64,000 nt of DNA from Acridotheres tristis. Its lineage: Eukaryota > Chordata > Aves > Passeriformes > Sturnidae. Positions 36,601-47,430 of this stretch are shown piece after piece; position 1 is the first letter of the stretch; the number at the start of each line of letters is the position of its first letter. The stretch lies in the NCBI GenBank assembly GCA_037013685.1, contig CM072891.1, positions 15,724,501-15,788,500 of the forward strand, in the 5' to 3' direction. Made by a program: the position numbers and the translations under genes. The notes beneath the pieces are model-generated. The model ran no database searches, was not told the origin of the DNA, and worked only from the letters and a program-made list of their open reading frames with translations.

Positions 36601-39385
36601 TAGTGCTACCATAACCACATTATTCTCTCTGATAAACAGGTAGAATTGCAGATGTTAAGTGGTAAACAGCAGATTATCATAATTTTAGGTTGTTATTAAG
36701 TCTATTAAGTATATTAAGACAACGATATCTTGGTATATCTTTCTCTGCTCTTGGCTGTACCCCATTAAGTGAGGTGCTGTCCAATGTGATGTGCCTTTAT
36801 CATTGATGTGAATGGGGACTGTCAGTTTCCTTCTTGTTTAGCCATTCCATGTGTACAATTTGCAAAGGAACTTTCTGTAAGCCTGAGCAGAATTATCTTC
36901 TTTAAGAAGAAAAGCATGACAGCATCTTTGTAGGCAGGATGCTAAGAGATGATTATGCATTTACTGATAACTAAAAAAACCAAGACTGTGAGAAATAAAA
37001 CCCCACCAAGCACAATTCTACCCTTGGGAAAAAGAATGAGAAGAGGAAGGCACTACAAATCCTAGTCATACTATCGAATGCACTATTCAAAGGTATTCAA
37101 ATATTAGAGCAAGGGCAGTTAATGTGAGAATAAAACAGGAAGAAAAATCTGCACATTTAAATATAGTCATGCTTCTACTGTGGATACTTAAATGAGCTAA
37201 ATCTAGTATCTAGTTTATGTATTATGTATTTTTATGCATTATGTGTTAAATCACTCCTCAATTCTTGCATATACTCCAGCTTTCTTTTGAGCAACCTAAT
37301 TATCATACACTGTATTTTATAGGTAATTATGTACCATAAAAGTGTGTTTCTCAAGCAAACAAAAACCCCAAATCTAGTCAATATGTTCTGTTTGGCATCT
37401 GTTCTGATGGTGCACAAAAGAACTTTTCCCCTAAATATCACTGTTATTTTCACTTTGGAAGTACATAAAAGTTTAAATTTTCACTGCCAGGCAGGCATAC
37501 TGTTTTCAAAGTTCTTAGTCTAAAACTGTTCTTTGAAGAAGCCAACACTGCAGGTAAATTTTAACTTTCTTTTCAGTGTGCAAAATCCAGGTGCATCCTG
37601 TCAATGAGAAGAAAACAAAAGGAAATTTTCTGAAGTGTGCTGTATGGCAGCTACATAGAGCAACAGTAGGAATATTTCTGCGTTGACCTTTTATATGTTT
37701 GAGACTTTTTTTAATCCAATATTATAATTCTATATTCTCTAACATCCTTTTATATCAATGTATGGGTTCGCTTTACCCTGATTGTGGCAGATTTGACCAC
37801 TGCTGGCTTGAGATTTATTCACCAGTATTCCTTCTCTCTACATACCTCTAAGAAATGTGTTGCTGTCATTTTGTGGTGAGGACATTGCTGAGTCAGAATG
37901 GCAATAAATTGTGAATAATGTCTCTGCAAATGGGTTATTCTAGCCCATCTCACCAGTACTTACATGCTTGAGTGACTACAGCCAAATGCTTTTCCTTAGT
38001 CATTATGAAGTCCCCATTCCCACCTCTCATATAATCCTAGCCCAAGCTACCTCTAATTCTCAAGTTTGAGTACCTTGCTTGAAGCAATGATACAAGAACA
38101 GCAATGATTCACCTTCAGATGTGCCTACACAACAGCAGAATCTTGCCAAGCCAGAGAAGGAAACGTCCAAGGTCAGTGGCAGTGCAGTGCAGAAAGTGCC
38201 AAACAGAGGTAAACACCTCATTCTAAAGGAGATTAGCAATCAGCCAAACTGGAGGTGCTGATTTCTCACAGAATATATTCCCTTCTTGATTAAGTGTTTT
38301 ATTTTAGACGTTCTTTAAAGCACAAGGTATTTCCAGTCCTTCATTCAGGTATGGAGTAAAGGATACCCAATTTACATGAACATTTATATTTTCAGTATTT
38401 GGGTTTCCATCCTAGCCTTTGATTGCCTTTGCATTTTTTAAGCTCTACAGAGAAAGTGCCCGTTCCCACAGCAGAATCTTAACTACAGAAGTAAAATGTA
38501 TTTTGCCTGTTTCTCCTATCCCTGTGCTTTGACTTCTCTTGTTCCATGGCCCAGCTTTACTGGGAAACACTTATGATACCATTGTCTAAACTCTTCTGCA
38601 ACCTAAATTATTTTTTTTTTAAATGGTGCAGGGTGCTTTGAAGGACTGCGGGAAAAAATCAGGTCAAGATCTCCATTTTTTTTGATGGAAACTCAGATTA
38701 AACTGATGTATTATGATTTTTTCCATTGTCTCTTAAAGAGAAAATAGTGTGTGAAGAGGAGGTTATGATTTGAGTAATGAATTTAAAAGAAATCCTAATA
38801 TCTAGGCGGAAATAGGAACCTCTTGTGCTTAACATTTGGTTCTATCTATGCTTCCCTTGTTACTTCCTATTGTTCCTAAATGTTTAACATTTTCTCATCT
38901 GCTTTTGTATAGTACTTGCCATTTTCTATAGATTGCAAAAACATTTGGGCATGTCAACTGAGGGAAAAACATCATTCTGCTTGAGACATATAGAAATACT
39001 TTAATTCATAATAGATAAATATGTTGAAAGTGTGCATTAAAACGAGATATTAACAGATTTTTGTCCCTCCTAAGTGATGAGAACAGCTACTGTTCTAAGA
39101 GGCCTAAAATACTATTGGGAATGATGTGTAAACTCTGTAGTTGTTAAGACTATTGCTAACTCAAGCTGTAAGTGGAATTGCTGTGTATTATATGACTGAT
39201 CTATGAAGGGCAGGGTTAAGAACATAAAGTATCCACAGGAAGTAAAAATTTTGGTGTGGGAGATCCATTCTGTAAGAATAAAAGTGGAGGAAGTGAGGAA
39301 GGGGAATTTATGGGATTCCATTTTGATGCACTAGTAGAATTTTTGTCTTTTTGCAACTTTTTGCACGATTTTTAACCTATGATAC
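33641..39385. other. Unique AT-rich stretch with candidate conserved block
   Basis: No supported gene. A GC-richer patch at 34,990-35,330 has a 111-codon frame with no recognisable domain. The block at 35,474-35,580 combines TGTCA, ATTTGCAATATTGCAT and TAATGG-like words and resembles vertebrate enhancer DNA, though this was not tested. An (AC)n microsatellite lies at 36,561-36,585. No transposable element is recognised. Confidence 0.5.
36561..36585. repeat. (AC)n microsatellite
   Basis: About 12 AC units with one T interruption near the left end. Confidence 0.93.
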
Positions 39386-39852
39386 TGAACTGGGAGGAGA
39401 TGCTGACTCCCTTGGAGGCAGAGAGGCCCTGCAGTGGGACCTAGACAAATTAGAGATCTGGGCAATCATCAGCTGTCAAGTTTTAACAAAGACATGGAGT
39501 GTCATTGTGCTCTACAACCTTCCTGCAAGGGGGAAGAAGAGGGGCAGGCACCGATCTCTTCCCTGTGGTGAGCAGTGACAGGACCTGATGGAACAGGATG
39601 AAGTTCTGTCATGGGAGGTTTAGGTTGGATATTTGGAAATGGCTCTTCACCCAGAAGGTGTTTGGGCACTGGAACAGGCTCCCCAGGGAAGTGGTCACAG
39701 CACCAAGCCTGACAGAGCTCAAGAATTGTTTGGACAATGCTCTCAGGTACCTGGTGTGACTCTTAGGGTTGTTTTGTTCAGAGCCAGGAGCTGGACTTTG
39801 ATGATGCTTGTATGTGCCTTTCAACTCAGGATATTCTGATTCTCTGATTTGT
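39386..39852 (+). mobile_element. CR1 LINE fragment, sense, with 3' end
   Basis: The sense strand shows 'aactgggaggagatgctgac', then 'cagtgggacctagacaaatt', 'agagatctgggca', which translates to 'ALQWDLDKLEIWA', close to the CR1 reverse-transcriptase C-terminal pattern 'DLDRLERWA'. It then jumps to 'acaaccttcctgcaaggggg' and 'ggcactggaacaggctcccc', typical of the final ORF2 region ('ALEQAPQGSGHS' in another frame), and ends 'tcaggatattctgattctct', the CR1 terminal repeat. The jump indicates an internal deletion of the part between the RT end and the 3' coding region. The element is 5'-truncated and frameshifted, and inactive. Confidence 0.88.
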
Positions 39853-42800
39853 AATCGGGTAGTAAGTAAGCTATAACAATATTTTAAGATATGAAGGATA
39901 CCGATTTTATGTTATTGCAACTCTTGTAGTTTAAACGTTTGATTTAAAAAGTCCTAGAAAAATGTCCTAAAAAATATAACCTATCCTCAGACATTCACTG
40001 CAGTGGCCAGGAATCAGCTGTATCTCTGGAAATAAGGTCTTTACAACTCAGTTTACAGCCTTGTGTGATAGGGTTTCTGCTCTTAAATTTCATGCAGTTA
40101 GAGAAAAAAGTGTCAGTGATTGGCGTGGATGCTTTAAACACAACTACAAATCAGTACTTACTTTGGAATAAAGCCAAGTATGTACATTTTTATGACAATA
40201 GTGATATCCAAAATGGCTATTGATAAAAATACTGTTCTTTTCTGTTGTCAACAGCCAAATAATTGCTTCCAATTCTTACAAGAATAAATGGAAGAAGATC
40301 CTAAATTGCAGTGGATAATAATAAAGACATTGCTTGTAACCAGTATTTCAAACTATGGATATCAAGACACCATTCTGTCTCTGGGGATCACAACCTGAAA
40401 ATTGTACACAATGCAGCTCCCCGGTTACCTTAATTTTACTTCATTTATTGTAAAAAGAATATTAGTAAATGGGAAGCAACTGAAACACAAAAGGTTACAG
40501 ATACCAGCACTTGAAGCAGAACTCTGTGAACTCTATTACAATTTCACAAAATGTGAAAAACACTCTAGAGAAATAATTTAAAAATCAGTGAGAAGTAGTA
40601 TTGCTTTTATATGATACACCAAAGTAAAGTAAAACTTAGATGTGAAATCTTGTGAAAGCAAGAACAATGTACCAGGGACAGGTTTTAAGGGTATATAGAA
40701 AAGACATTAGCATATTTCATCAAGTTGATAAATTTTAGAAATAGTCATATGAATAAAGTTAATTTTTTGGTACTACTCATGAGAAGATAATAGATTATTG
40801 TGCAAAGTGGATAGGAACTGTTGTAGCCCTTGAATAACCAGTCACGTCACTCAGACTAAACATTCACCTTGTAATAAAATCTTCAAGTTCTTTTTCCAAA
40901 TAAACTTCTAGTTTTAAATACTACTCAAACAACACAACAGTTAATTATGCAATAAAATTCCTCATTTACTTTAAAGAAATGCATAATTTGACCCATAAAG
41001 CCCTTGTGCTGACACCTGGTGCTCTCAATGGCTCTGCTGCATGCATTTTTTAGTAGGCTTTTGTACTACTTTTTTACAGCAATTAATATGACCTTTTAAA
41101 TCTATTTTAATGTTGTGGATATTTATGCAGGGCTTTTTTATGCATTTGGTGGATGAGTGAAAGTAGATTAATGGGTAATAAGTAAATAGAGTATTGCATA
41201 TTACAGTTCATTAATTGTAGCACTGTATATAGAAGGAGATTGCTTCAATGTGGATATGGGAAAAAAAGGGGCTTCAGGAAGAGGATGAAAGTTCTGGCAA
41301 TAATTTCAATGAGAATAACACAGGTTTGAAGATTTTTGGTAGGAGAAGGCAGAACACTATGGGGACTACTGCAGTCAGCAGTGTGGATATAGCCACCCAA
41401 GACTAATTTACTGGTGTGGGAATGGTCTGCTCTGTGGCTGTGGGACTGGTGACAATTCTGGGCTTAGTTCAGTAGTGTGGATACAGCCTCTGAGATTCAG
41501 TTCATATACAGACTTGCAGACAGGGAATTTCCCTGGTGCACAGATCATTCAGAGCTAATTCAAGGGTGTTAAGCAGCCTACTGTTAACACTGTTTTGTGG
41601 GTCTCTGTGGTGCCCAGAACACCTGGTCTTAGTACAGCTGGAGAACTTTCTATTAAGACAAAACACTGCACACTGAGTCATTATAATATTCCTTTTCCTT
41701 CCACTTCTACTTTAAAATGTAACACTGCTGATGGCAAAACCCAAAAACCTTACTCAGCACACCTTTACTTACTTGCACTGAAGAGGTTTGAGAATAGTAA
41801 TATGCAGTAAGTGCTGGCAAGGGTGCAGCAGGCTAAATGGCACTTTATTTAACTAAAGAATTAAGCTTGAAATCAATTAAACCTCAATTGTATACAGCAA
41901 CTGGGAAACAAATACACTTTGTTCCTCACTATACTCCTACTTCTTTTGCACATTAAATTCTTTGCTGATTTACAGTCAGCTCTAAATTTATTCTTTCTTG
42001 ATCAGTGTGACTCAAATATAGACTCAGATAAATAACAGACTATAAAAAAAGGGGGAAAAAAATAAGAAGAGTGGAAAATTAGTCTCTTGATTGAATGGTA
42101 ACTACTTTCTGACCTTAAATGGAGAGATCATGGCCAGAAGCTGGTACACTCAGAAAAGGAATTATTCGAATGTACTTTGATTTACTTTGCCCATGACCAG
42201 TAACATTTATAGAAAACATCCTGTCTGAGCAGAAAAATAGATGCAATGGCCCAGTAGGCCTTTTCCTTCTCTTACTCCTATTGTTCTGCTATTACATAAA
42301 ATATATTAAAAATAAATTTGCATAACATACTGGAACATCTCCAAGCAAGCCATTTCAATCTCTGAGGAACAAAATAAATATGTAATTTAAATACAGCCTA
42401 AAAATCTATTTACTGATCTGTCTGCATTTATTTTTGCATTGGAGATTAAAAAATGAATCTTTATCAAAGAACTCTCCCTAGAATAATGTCAAATCTCTGA
42501 CTGAAGTCAGAGGAAAGACTGAGGCTTTGTCCTTAGAACATATTGTCTTATTTTTAAGACCCATAAGGGCAGGTTTTGAAAGTAGAACTAGTCTTAAATT
42601 TCTGATGAATTTCAACGGGAATCTCTTTCGTCATAATACGATGCTCAGCTTTGAAAAATGCAAATATTCATTACTTAACTAGAGTCAGATGCAAGTACTG
42701 AACAGAAAGTCAATCCCAATAAGAAACAACTTTTCAAAAACAAGTTAATCAAATCTCCACTTGAAACTATTCCTTGATGAACTGAAAAATTATTCATGTA

Positions 42801-43766
42801 CCCTGGTAGTTTCTATTAGAGGTGTTACTATCCTTTCACAAAGAGAAAATAAAGCTTGTAAATGACAAAATTGCACCTTTGTGGGTATCTCCTGCCTATT
42901 GTCATCTTTGCCACAAGCTTTCTACCTCAGATGTGGTGTCCATGTGTTATTCTGAAGAATGATGTTCACATTCCCTTCTCTACTAACCTTTATTTTAGAG
43001 CTGCTTTATTACCCTTTCTCCAGTACATACTGTGCTGGGTATTTATTTGACAAAGCAGATTTGTTAGAGTCTGAGATGCCTCAGAGGCCAATTCATATGG
43101 TGAACACAGACATGATGGGGAGGGGGCACTTTTTCAACCTAACTTCATATGGTATAATAGGATTTACTTATTCAGGCTCAGCATTGATTGACTTTTCTGA
43201 CTGTGAACTTGCTTTAAATGAGGTACATATACATTTCTACACTGAATTTTCCATCTCTTTTGCCAGATTGTTGTGTTGGCTTGGCCCAACTGTATTGTTT
43301 CACATGTTCCTATGGAGCTGTTTAGTTATCTCTGAGCTTGCAGTACCAAATTTAATGTGCAAAAGACACCAGACTGATCTGAAAAAACATATTGCAACCA
43401 TCCCACTTCAGGCTCCTTTTGGGCGTACACAAAACCATGTGCAAGAGATACATAATTTTAAAATACCAAACAGCTACTGGATTATACAACACATCATGTA
43501 GCACAGGAACAAGCTGCTAGACACTAAATGTTCACCACCCCTATAGTAAATGTAATTAATCCTTCACCAAGTTTTCATGGATCAGGTGGATAAATTCTTT
43601 GCTCCTTGGATCAAATTGAGCCTTGACATTGCTGAGCTGCTCTCTGCCTAATCCTTATTTTTCCTTTAACACTTTGATAACTTTTTCTGACTGCATATTT
43701 CCTGCTGAATGCTTGAGCTGCTCACAAAATTCTGCTAGATTTTACCTGTCTTTGGTTTTGTCTTTC
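39853..43766. other. Unique AT-rich stretch, one long open frame
   Basis: No recognisable transposon. A near-identical 20-base pair 'tcag(c/t)agtgtggata(t/c)agcc' lies at 41,375-41,394 and 41,469-41,488, a local degenerate repeat of unknown kind. The sequence at 40,981-41,240 looks like conserved non-coding DNA (untested). The 180-codon plus frame at 42,959-43,501 is the longest in unique sequence. Its peptide has two hydrophobic runs but no recognised family, and it is not called as a gene. Confidence 0.5.
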
Positions 43767-43917
43767 TGTCATGGTTCAACTCCAACCAAAAACCACATCA
43801 CAGCTGCTTGCTCACTCCCCCACCAGAGAGAGCAGGGAGAGAATGAGAAGAGTAAGTGGGAAAACTCATGGGTTTGAGATAAAGACAGTTTAGTAAGTAA
43901 AGGAAAAGCTAGACGTG

Positions 43918-43921
43918 CAAG
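43918..43921. repeat. Target-site duplication, left copy (CAAG)
   Basis: CAAG immediately precedes the TGACAG start of the inner LTR and is repeated exactly at 44,455-44,458. Removing one copy plus the insert restores an uninterrupted outer-LTR sequence, which supports this as the true insertion site. Confidence 0.82.
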
Positions 43922-44167
43922 TGACAGCATAGGGTTAGAATGTTTCTAAAATCATGGGAATTGCATACAATAAATTCAGGGGGTGGAAAGGAAGGTTGGG
44001 TCTGGTAGGCCTGGGAAAGGGAACTGGGCCCTGGGAACGAATATTGAGCTTTGTTTATTTCTAGATCATGTGAAGCTACACCTGTGTAATCATCATATGA
44101 TAAATGATATGATTGTTAAATGTAACAATTGTTTGGTAACTGAATATGATTATTGTTTAATGGTAAT

Positions 44168-44212
44168 AAGAATCATGAGAAACAATGTAATCATAACAAG
44201 AATCATGAGAAA
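44168..44212 (+). repeat. 30-bp direct repeat in LTR U3
   Basis: 'aagaatcatgagaaa' occurs at 44,168-44,182 and again at 44,198-44,212, with a related 'aatgtaatcata' between. Direct repeats in U3 often carry the LTR enhancer, so this may be the old enhancer of the inner LTR. That role is an inference from position only. Confidence 0.75.
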
Positions 44213-44400
44213 GGATATTTGGGGGGGCCTAATGAAAATTACAAGGATTCGTGCTTGGGTAAGATCAATGTATACAATAGAACAATATGGGTTTAATAAT
44301 TAATATATAGTTATATAGGAAAAGGGTACAAAAACATGTCCATCTGGGATCCATGTTGGAGTCAGATTTGGGTCTGCACCCCTGATTCCCAGAGCTCTTC

Positions 44401-44406
44401 AATAAA
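44401..44406 (+). promoter_or_regulatory. Polyadenylation signal of inner LTR
   Basis: AATAAA lies about 85 bases downstream of the TATA-like element and about 50 bases before the LTR's CA end, the usual place for the R-region signal. Confidence 0.7.
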
Positions 44407-44454
44407 AGCCCCTGCATATAATCATTCTGGGATTATGTGTTTTCAACACTATCA

Positions 44455-44458
44455 CAAG
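44455..44458. repeat. Target-site duplication, right copy (CAAG)
   Basis: Exact repeat of the CAAG at 43,918-43,921, directly after the CTATCA end of the inner LTR. Confidence 0.82.
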
Positions 44459-45496
44459 CACGCCAAACAAAGAATTAACTCACTGCTTAATGGGCAGGAA
44501 ATGCAGGACTCCATCACACTTAATGGCTATTTGGGAAGACCAATGCTACAGCTCCAAACCTCTCTCCCTTCCTCCTTTTTCCCTACACTTTATATACTAA
44601 GAATGATGCTCTATGGTCTGGAATATCCTTTGGGTCACTGTGGGTCACCTGTCCTGGGTATCTCCTCCCACCCAGCCCCTCACCAGTGTGAAAGTACAGA
44701 AATCAGAAAAGGCCTTGGCTCTATACCAGTACTCAGCAATAACCAAAACATCTCTCTTATCAAGAGTTCCAAAACACAGCCCCACTTTAGCCACTTGAAG
44801 AAAATACTCCAGCCAAAACCAGCACACTTCTTTACCTTGTATGGATCTAACCTGTACTTTCTCATAGTTCTTTGCTACGACTGAGCTATTTTCTTCCAAA
44901 TCTGAGTCAATAACTTGCAGCTGTGCTATATCCCAGGCAGAACTTGGATCCACATGACAGTAGACCTTGTTCAGCCATGTCTCTACCTCGATTTTGTAGA
45001 ATTAGGAACATTATGCAGAGATACCAAAGCTGGTCAAGCACAGGAATAATAGGATTCACTCATTGTTCTTCATACCTTAGGAAAACCACAGTTATTCTGC
45101 CATGAAATACAGCTGAGCTATTAAACCTTGTCAGATCAAATTTGACTCTACCATGCAGTCAATTCATATATTTCTAAATCTCTAACACTGTTAATCCACA
45201 GCCTGGCTAATTGAAAGGGCCATATTTGATAGTATTATGATTATGAAAGCACTAGTATTTTAAGTGGTAATTCTTGAAGAAAGGACATTAGTCTTTGCTA
45301 CTTAATATTTAATATGTGGAAAGGACTGAAGTCAACAACTGGGGGGCAAACTTAGTGGTTTTAGTCTTAGGCTATCTCTTAGAAATATGTCATGTCTCTG
45401 ATAAATTACCTCAAATTCACGAAGAAATAACCTTCACATATTAAGCTCTAATGATTTTTGATTCTTCACAATGTTAAGGAGCTATTATTGTCAATT

Positions 45497-45628
45497 GAAA
45501 TATTTATTTCTAATCTAAACACTTCTAACTTGTTAGGCTGTGTATGACATACCATCTCAATTAATTATCATCTCCTAAATAAAAGAAAGGAGTGAAAGAT
45601 TATGGTTCACAGACTATCTATCTTTCAA
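45497..45628 (+). repeat. Non-coding block, copy 1 of a diverged pair
   Basis: Shared anchors in order with the block at 47,315-47,430 are 'tgaaatattt', 'taccat(c/t)tca', 'aattat(c/t)atctcc', 'aaaag(a/g)aagga(g/a)tgaaa(g/a)attatg' and 'cacagac(t/a)atctat'. By eye the last ~65 bases agree at roughly four bases in five. This could be an old local duplication or two copies of one unrecognised interspersed repeat. Confidence 0.55.
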
Positions 45629-45853
45629 TCATTGATCTTATTATGATTTTATCTATCAGATTAAAGTGCTTCTTCACTGTATTTTTATTAATTAATTTTG
45701 AGAAAGAGAAAAGGAGAACTAATAACCACAAATTTAATTAGCCACCTTCTTTTCTAAATATTGGAAGAAGAGCTCAAAAGTAAAAGGTAAAAAATGTAAA
45801 CTATGCATTCTCTGAGTCTATGAGAGGAAATATACAAAGATGAAAAGATAACC

Positions 45854-45922
45854 GATGATGCAGACTCAGAATTTGCGTTAGAATGCATTTGTAATAGCAA
45901 GTAAGTCTGTCTGACAAAGCTA
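45854..45922 (+). repeat. Non-coding block, copy 1 of a second similar pair
   Basis: 'gatgatgcagactcaga', 'atgcatttgtaatagc', 'agtctgtctga', 'aaagct' parallels 49,484-49,537: 'gatgaagcagactcaga', 'atgcattttcaatagc', 'ggtcagtctga', 'aaggct'. The spacing differs by small gaps. The match is short, so chance is possible. Confidence 0.35.
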
Positions 45923-47314
45923 AAGTAGGACATTGACATGCTTGTGTAACAAAAAAAATATTCACGGGCTGCTTCTGGTGGAGAAGGGTTAGAGTAACAA
46001 ACATCAGTGTTCTTTGTTTCTCTCGTTTCTAGGGCCAAACAAAGTAATTTATCCTGAATCCATGAATGAATCCTCATGTTGCTTTGAAGTATTTATATTT
46101 TAAGACTCCCCTATTTTTACAACAAAAACATATGCATTGCTCACCTTTCTGTCCATCTGCCCTGTTCTTTTATGGAGAGAGATACTGGGAGTCACTCTTC
46201 ATCTAAAGATAGAAGAACTTAGTAAAAGAGTGTTTCTTTTTATTAAAAAGACCAGTTCTAACTTTGTTTTTATGTTCTTTAGAATATATGGCAGCTGAAA
46301 GAAAGAATTAGAAACAGAAAAAGAATGAAGGCTAATCCTCAATTTAGCAGCATGAATTAAAAGGATCACTTTCAGGGCCTGCTACTTTTCTTTCCAAAAA
46401 TCTTAATAGCAACGTCTCTTTCTCAGTGTGATCCTTCTTATCATTCAATAAAGAAGAGGGTTTTTTTAAGAAAAAGAAGCAGATAGGAGAGCTTCAGTAA
46501 AGTTATCAAAGAGCATGATGTTGTCATACAAATTAGAAGAAAAAGACCTCTTCATACAGATCTGTCTATGAAGAAATCAGAATTTTAATGGCAGCTCTGG
46601 GCTATTGTTTGTTTCAGGCCTAGTTATCTCAGAGAAAAGGTGTGTTTAGGGTTGATTTTAAATCATATATTTATACATAAGTATAGTTTCCTGTGTCCCT
46701 TTCTTCCTTCTTCCTATTTCTATTTCACAAAAGGCCAGGCAGTCTCCAGCTGTGCTGCTCTTGTGCCCATGGCCAGCCATGGATTTCAGAGTAACAGCTG
46801 GAGCCAGGAGCTCTGCTCCAGCAGGTCCTTCCCTCCTGTGTGCCAGTGACTCCAGCACCTGGAGAACAGGCACTCTAGAGACTTTTGGAGTGCTTTTAAT
46901 TATTCAGTTGTGCAGTAGTATTAGGAGAAATTCAGATTACTAACCAATCTTACGTTTCCATCGTGGGTTACTTCAGGGTCTTGTCAATTTCCTTCACTTC
47001 CCTGAGATTTCATTTTCAAGTTACATTTTTGTCACCAAACAAATGCCTTTGGAAGCTTTGGCATATTTCTTTAGCAAATCTTATTTTAGTGAAAGGTAGA
47101 GGAAGTAGGGAATGAGATTTCCCCAGACAACTAATGCAATAAAAATAGAATGTATCTGTTTAAAGAGAATTTCATTCTGATCTCCAATAAAACAGACAAA
47201 TTCAACTTTCTCTTCTTTATTTTTCCTTTTTCCCCCCTCAAAGTTTAATAGAGGTTATAGTAGTGTGGTTTCAAATAATACCAGAGGATCTAATTATTCT
47301 TGTTAAGAATCATG

Positions 47315-47430
47315 AAATATTTCTAAGCAGTACTGTATTACGTACCATTTCAAATCACATTTAATTATTATCTCCGTAATAAAAGGAAGGAATGAAAAAT
47401 TATGAAGACTGCACAGACAATCTATTCTAA
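47315..47430 (+). repeat. Non-coding block, copy 2 of a diverged pair
   Basis: This is the partner of 45,497-45,628. It carries the same anchors in the same order and orientation, about 1.8 kb away. Flanking sequence beyond the anchors does not align convincingly by eye. Confidence 0.55.

Larger units (their letters stand above)
43922..44454 (+). mobile_element. Solo LTR inserted inside the ERVL-type LTR
   Basis: This 533-base segment starts TGACAG and ends CTATCA, so its termini form a short imperfect inverted repeat, as LTRs do. It is flanked by the perfect 4-base duplication CAAG, the size made by gammaretrovirus/ERV1-type integrases. A TATA-like TATATAGG lies near 44,312-44,319. The AATAAA signal at 44,401-44,406 sits in the string 'agagctcttcaataaaagcc', followed by a short R/U5. 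The U3 holds two copies of 'aagaatcatgagaaa' 30 bases apart (44,168 and 44,198). It has no internal coding sequence, so it is a solo LTR. It must be younger than the outer LTR that it interrupts. Confidence 0.85.
43767..44826 (-). mobile_element. ERVL-type LTR, antisense, split by nested LTR
   Basis: The plus strand begins 'tgtcatggttcaactccaacc', the antisense 3' terminus of a common avian ERVL-type LTR. 'ctcactcccccacc' and 'tttgagataaagacagttta' follow (sense: AAACTGTCTTTATCTCAAA). The copy resumes at 44,459 and carries the sense TATA box TATATAAA (plus-strand 44,589-44,596). It ends 'ctccagccaaaaccagcaca', the reverse complement of the sense start TGTGCTGGTTTTGGCTGGAG (family: TGTCCTGGTTT-GGCTGG). 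Without the insert it is about 523 bases, a full-length solo LTR for this family. The outer flanks (ctttc / cttct) do not give a clean duplication. No internal ERV genes are present. Confidence 0.88.

Noticed and set aside
44336..44884. 182-codon plus-strand open frame
   Set aside because: It starts in the inner LTR, crosses the CAAG target duplication and runs antisense through the outer LTR into flanking DNA. A frame spanning unrelated insertions is a chance fusion, not a gene.
43142..45080. Similar 'GIIGFT' peptides and 'ataataggatt(t/c)act' strings at about 43,150 and 45,045
   Set aside because: Only about 20-24 bases match and the surrounding sequence does not align, so it is most likely chance in AT-rich DNA rather than a duplicated coding unit.
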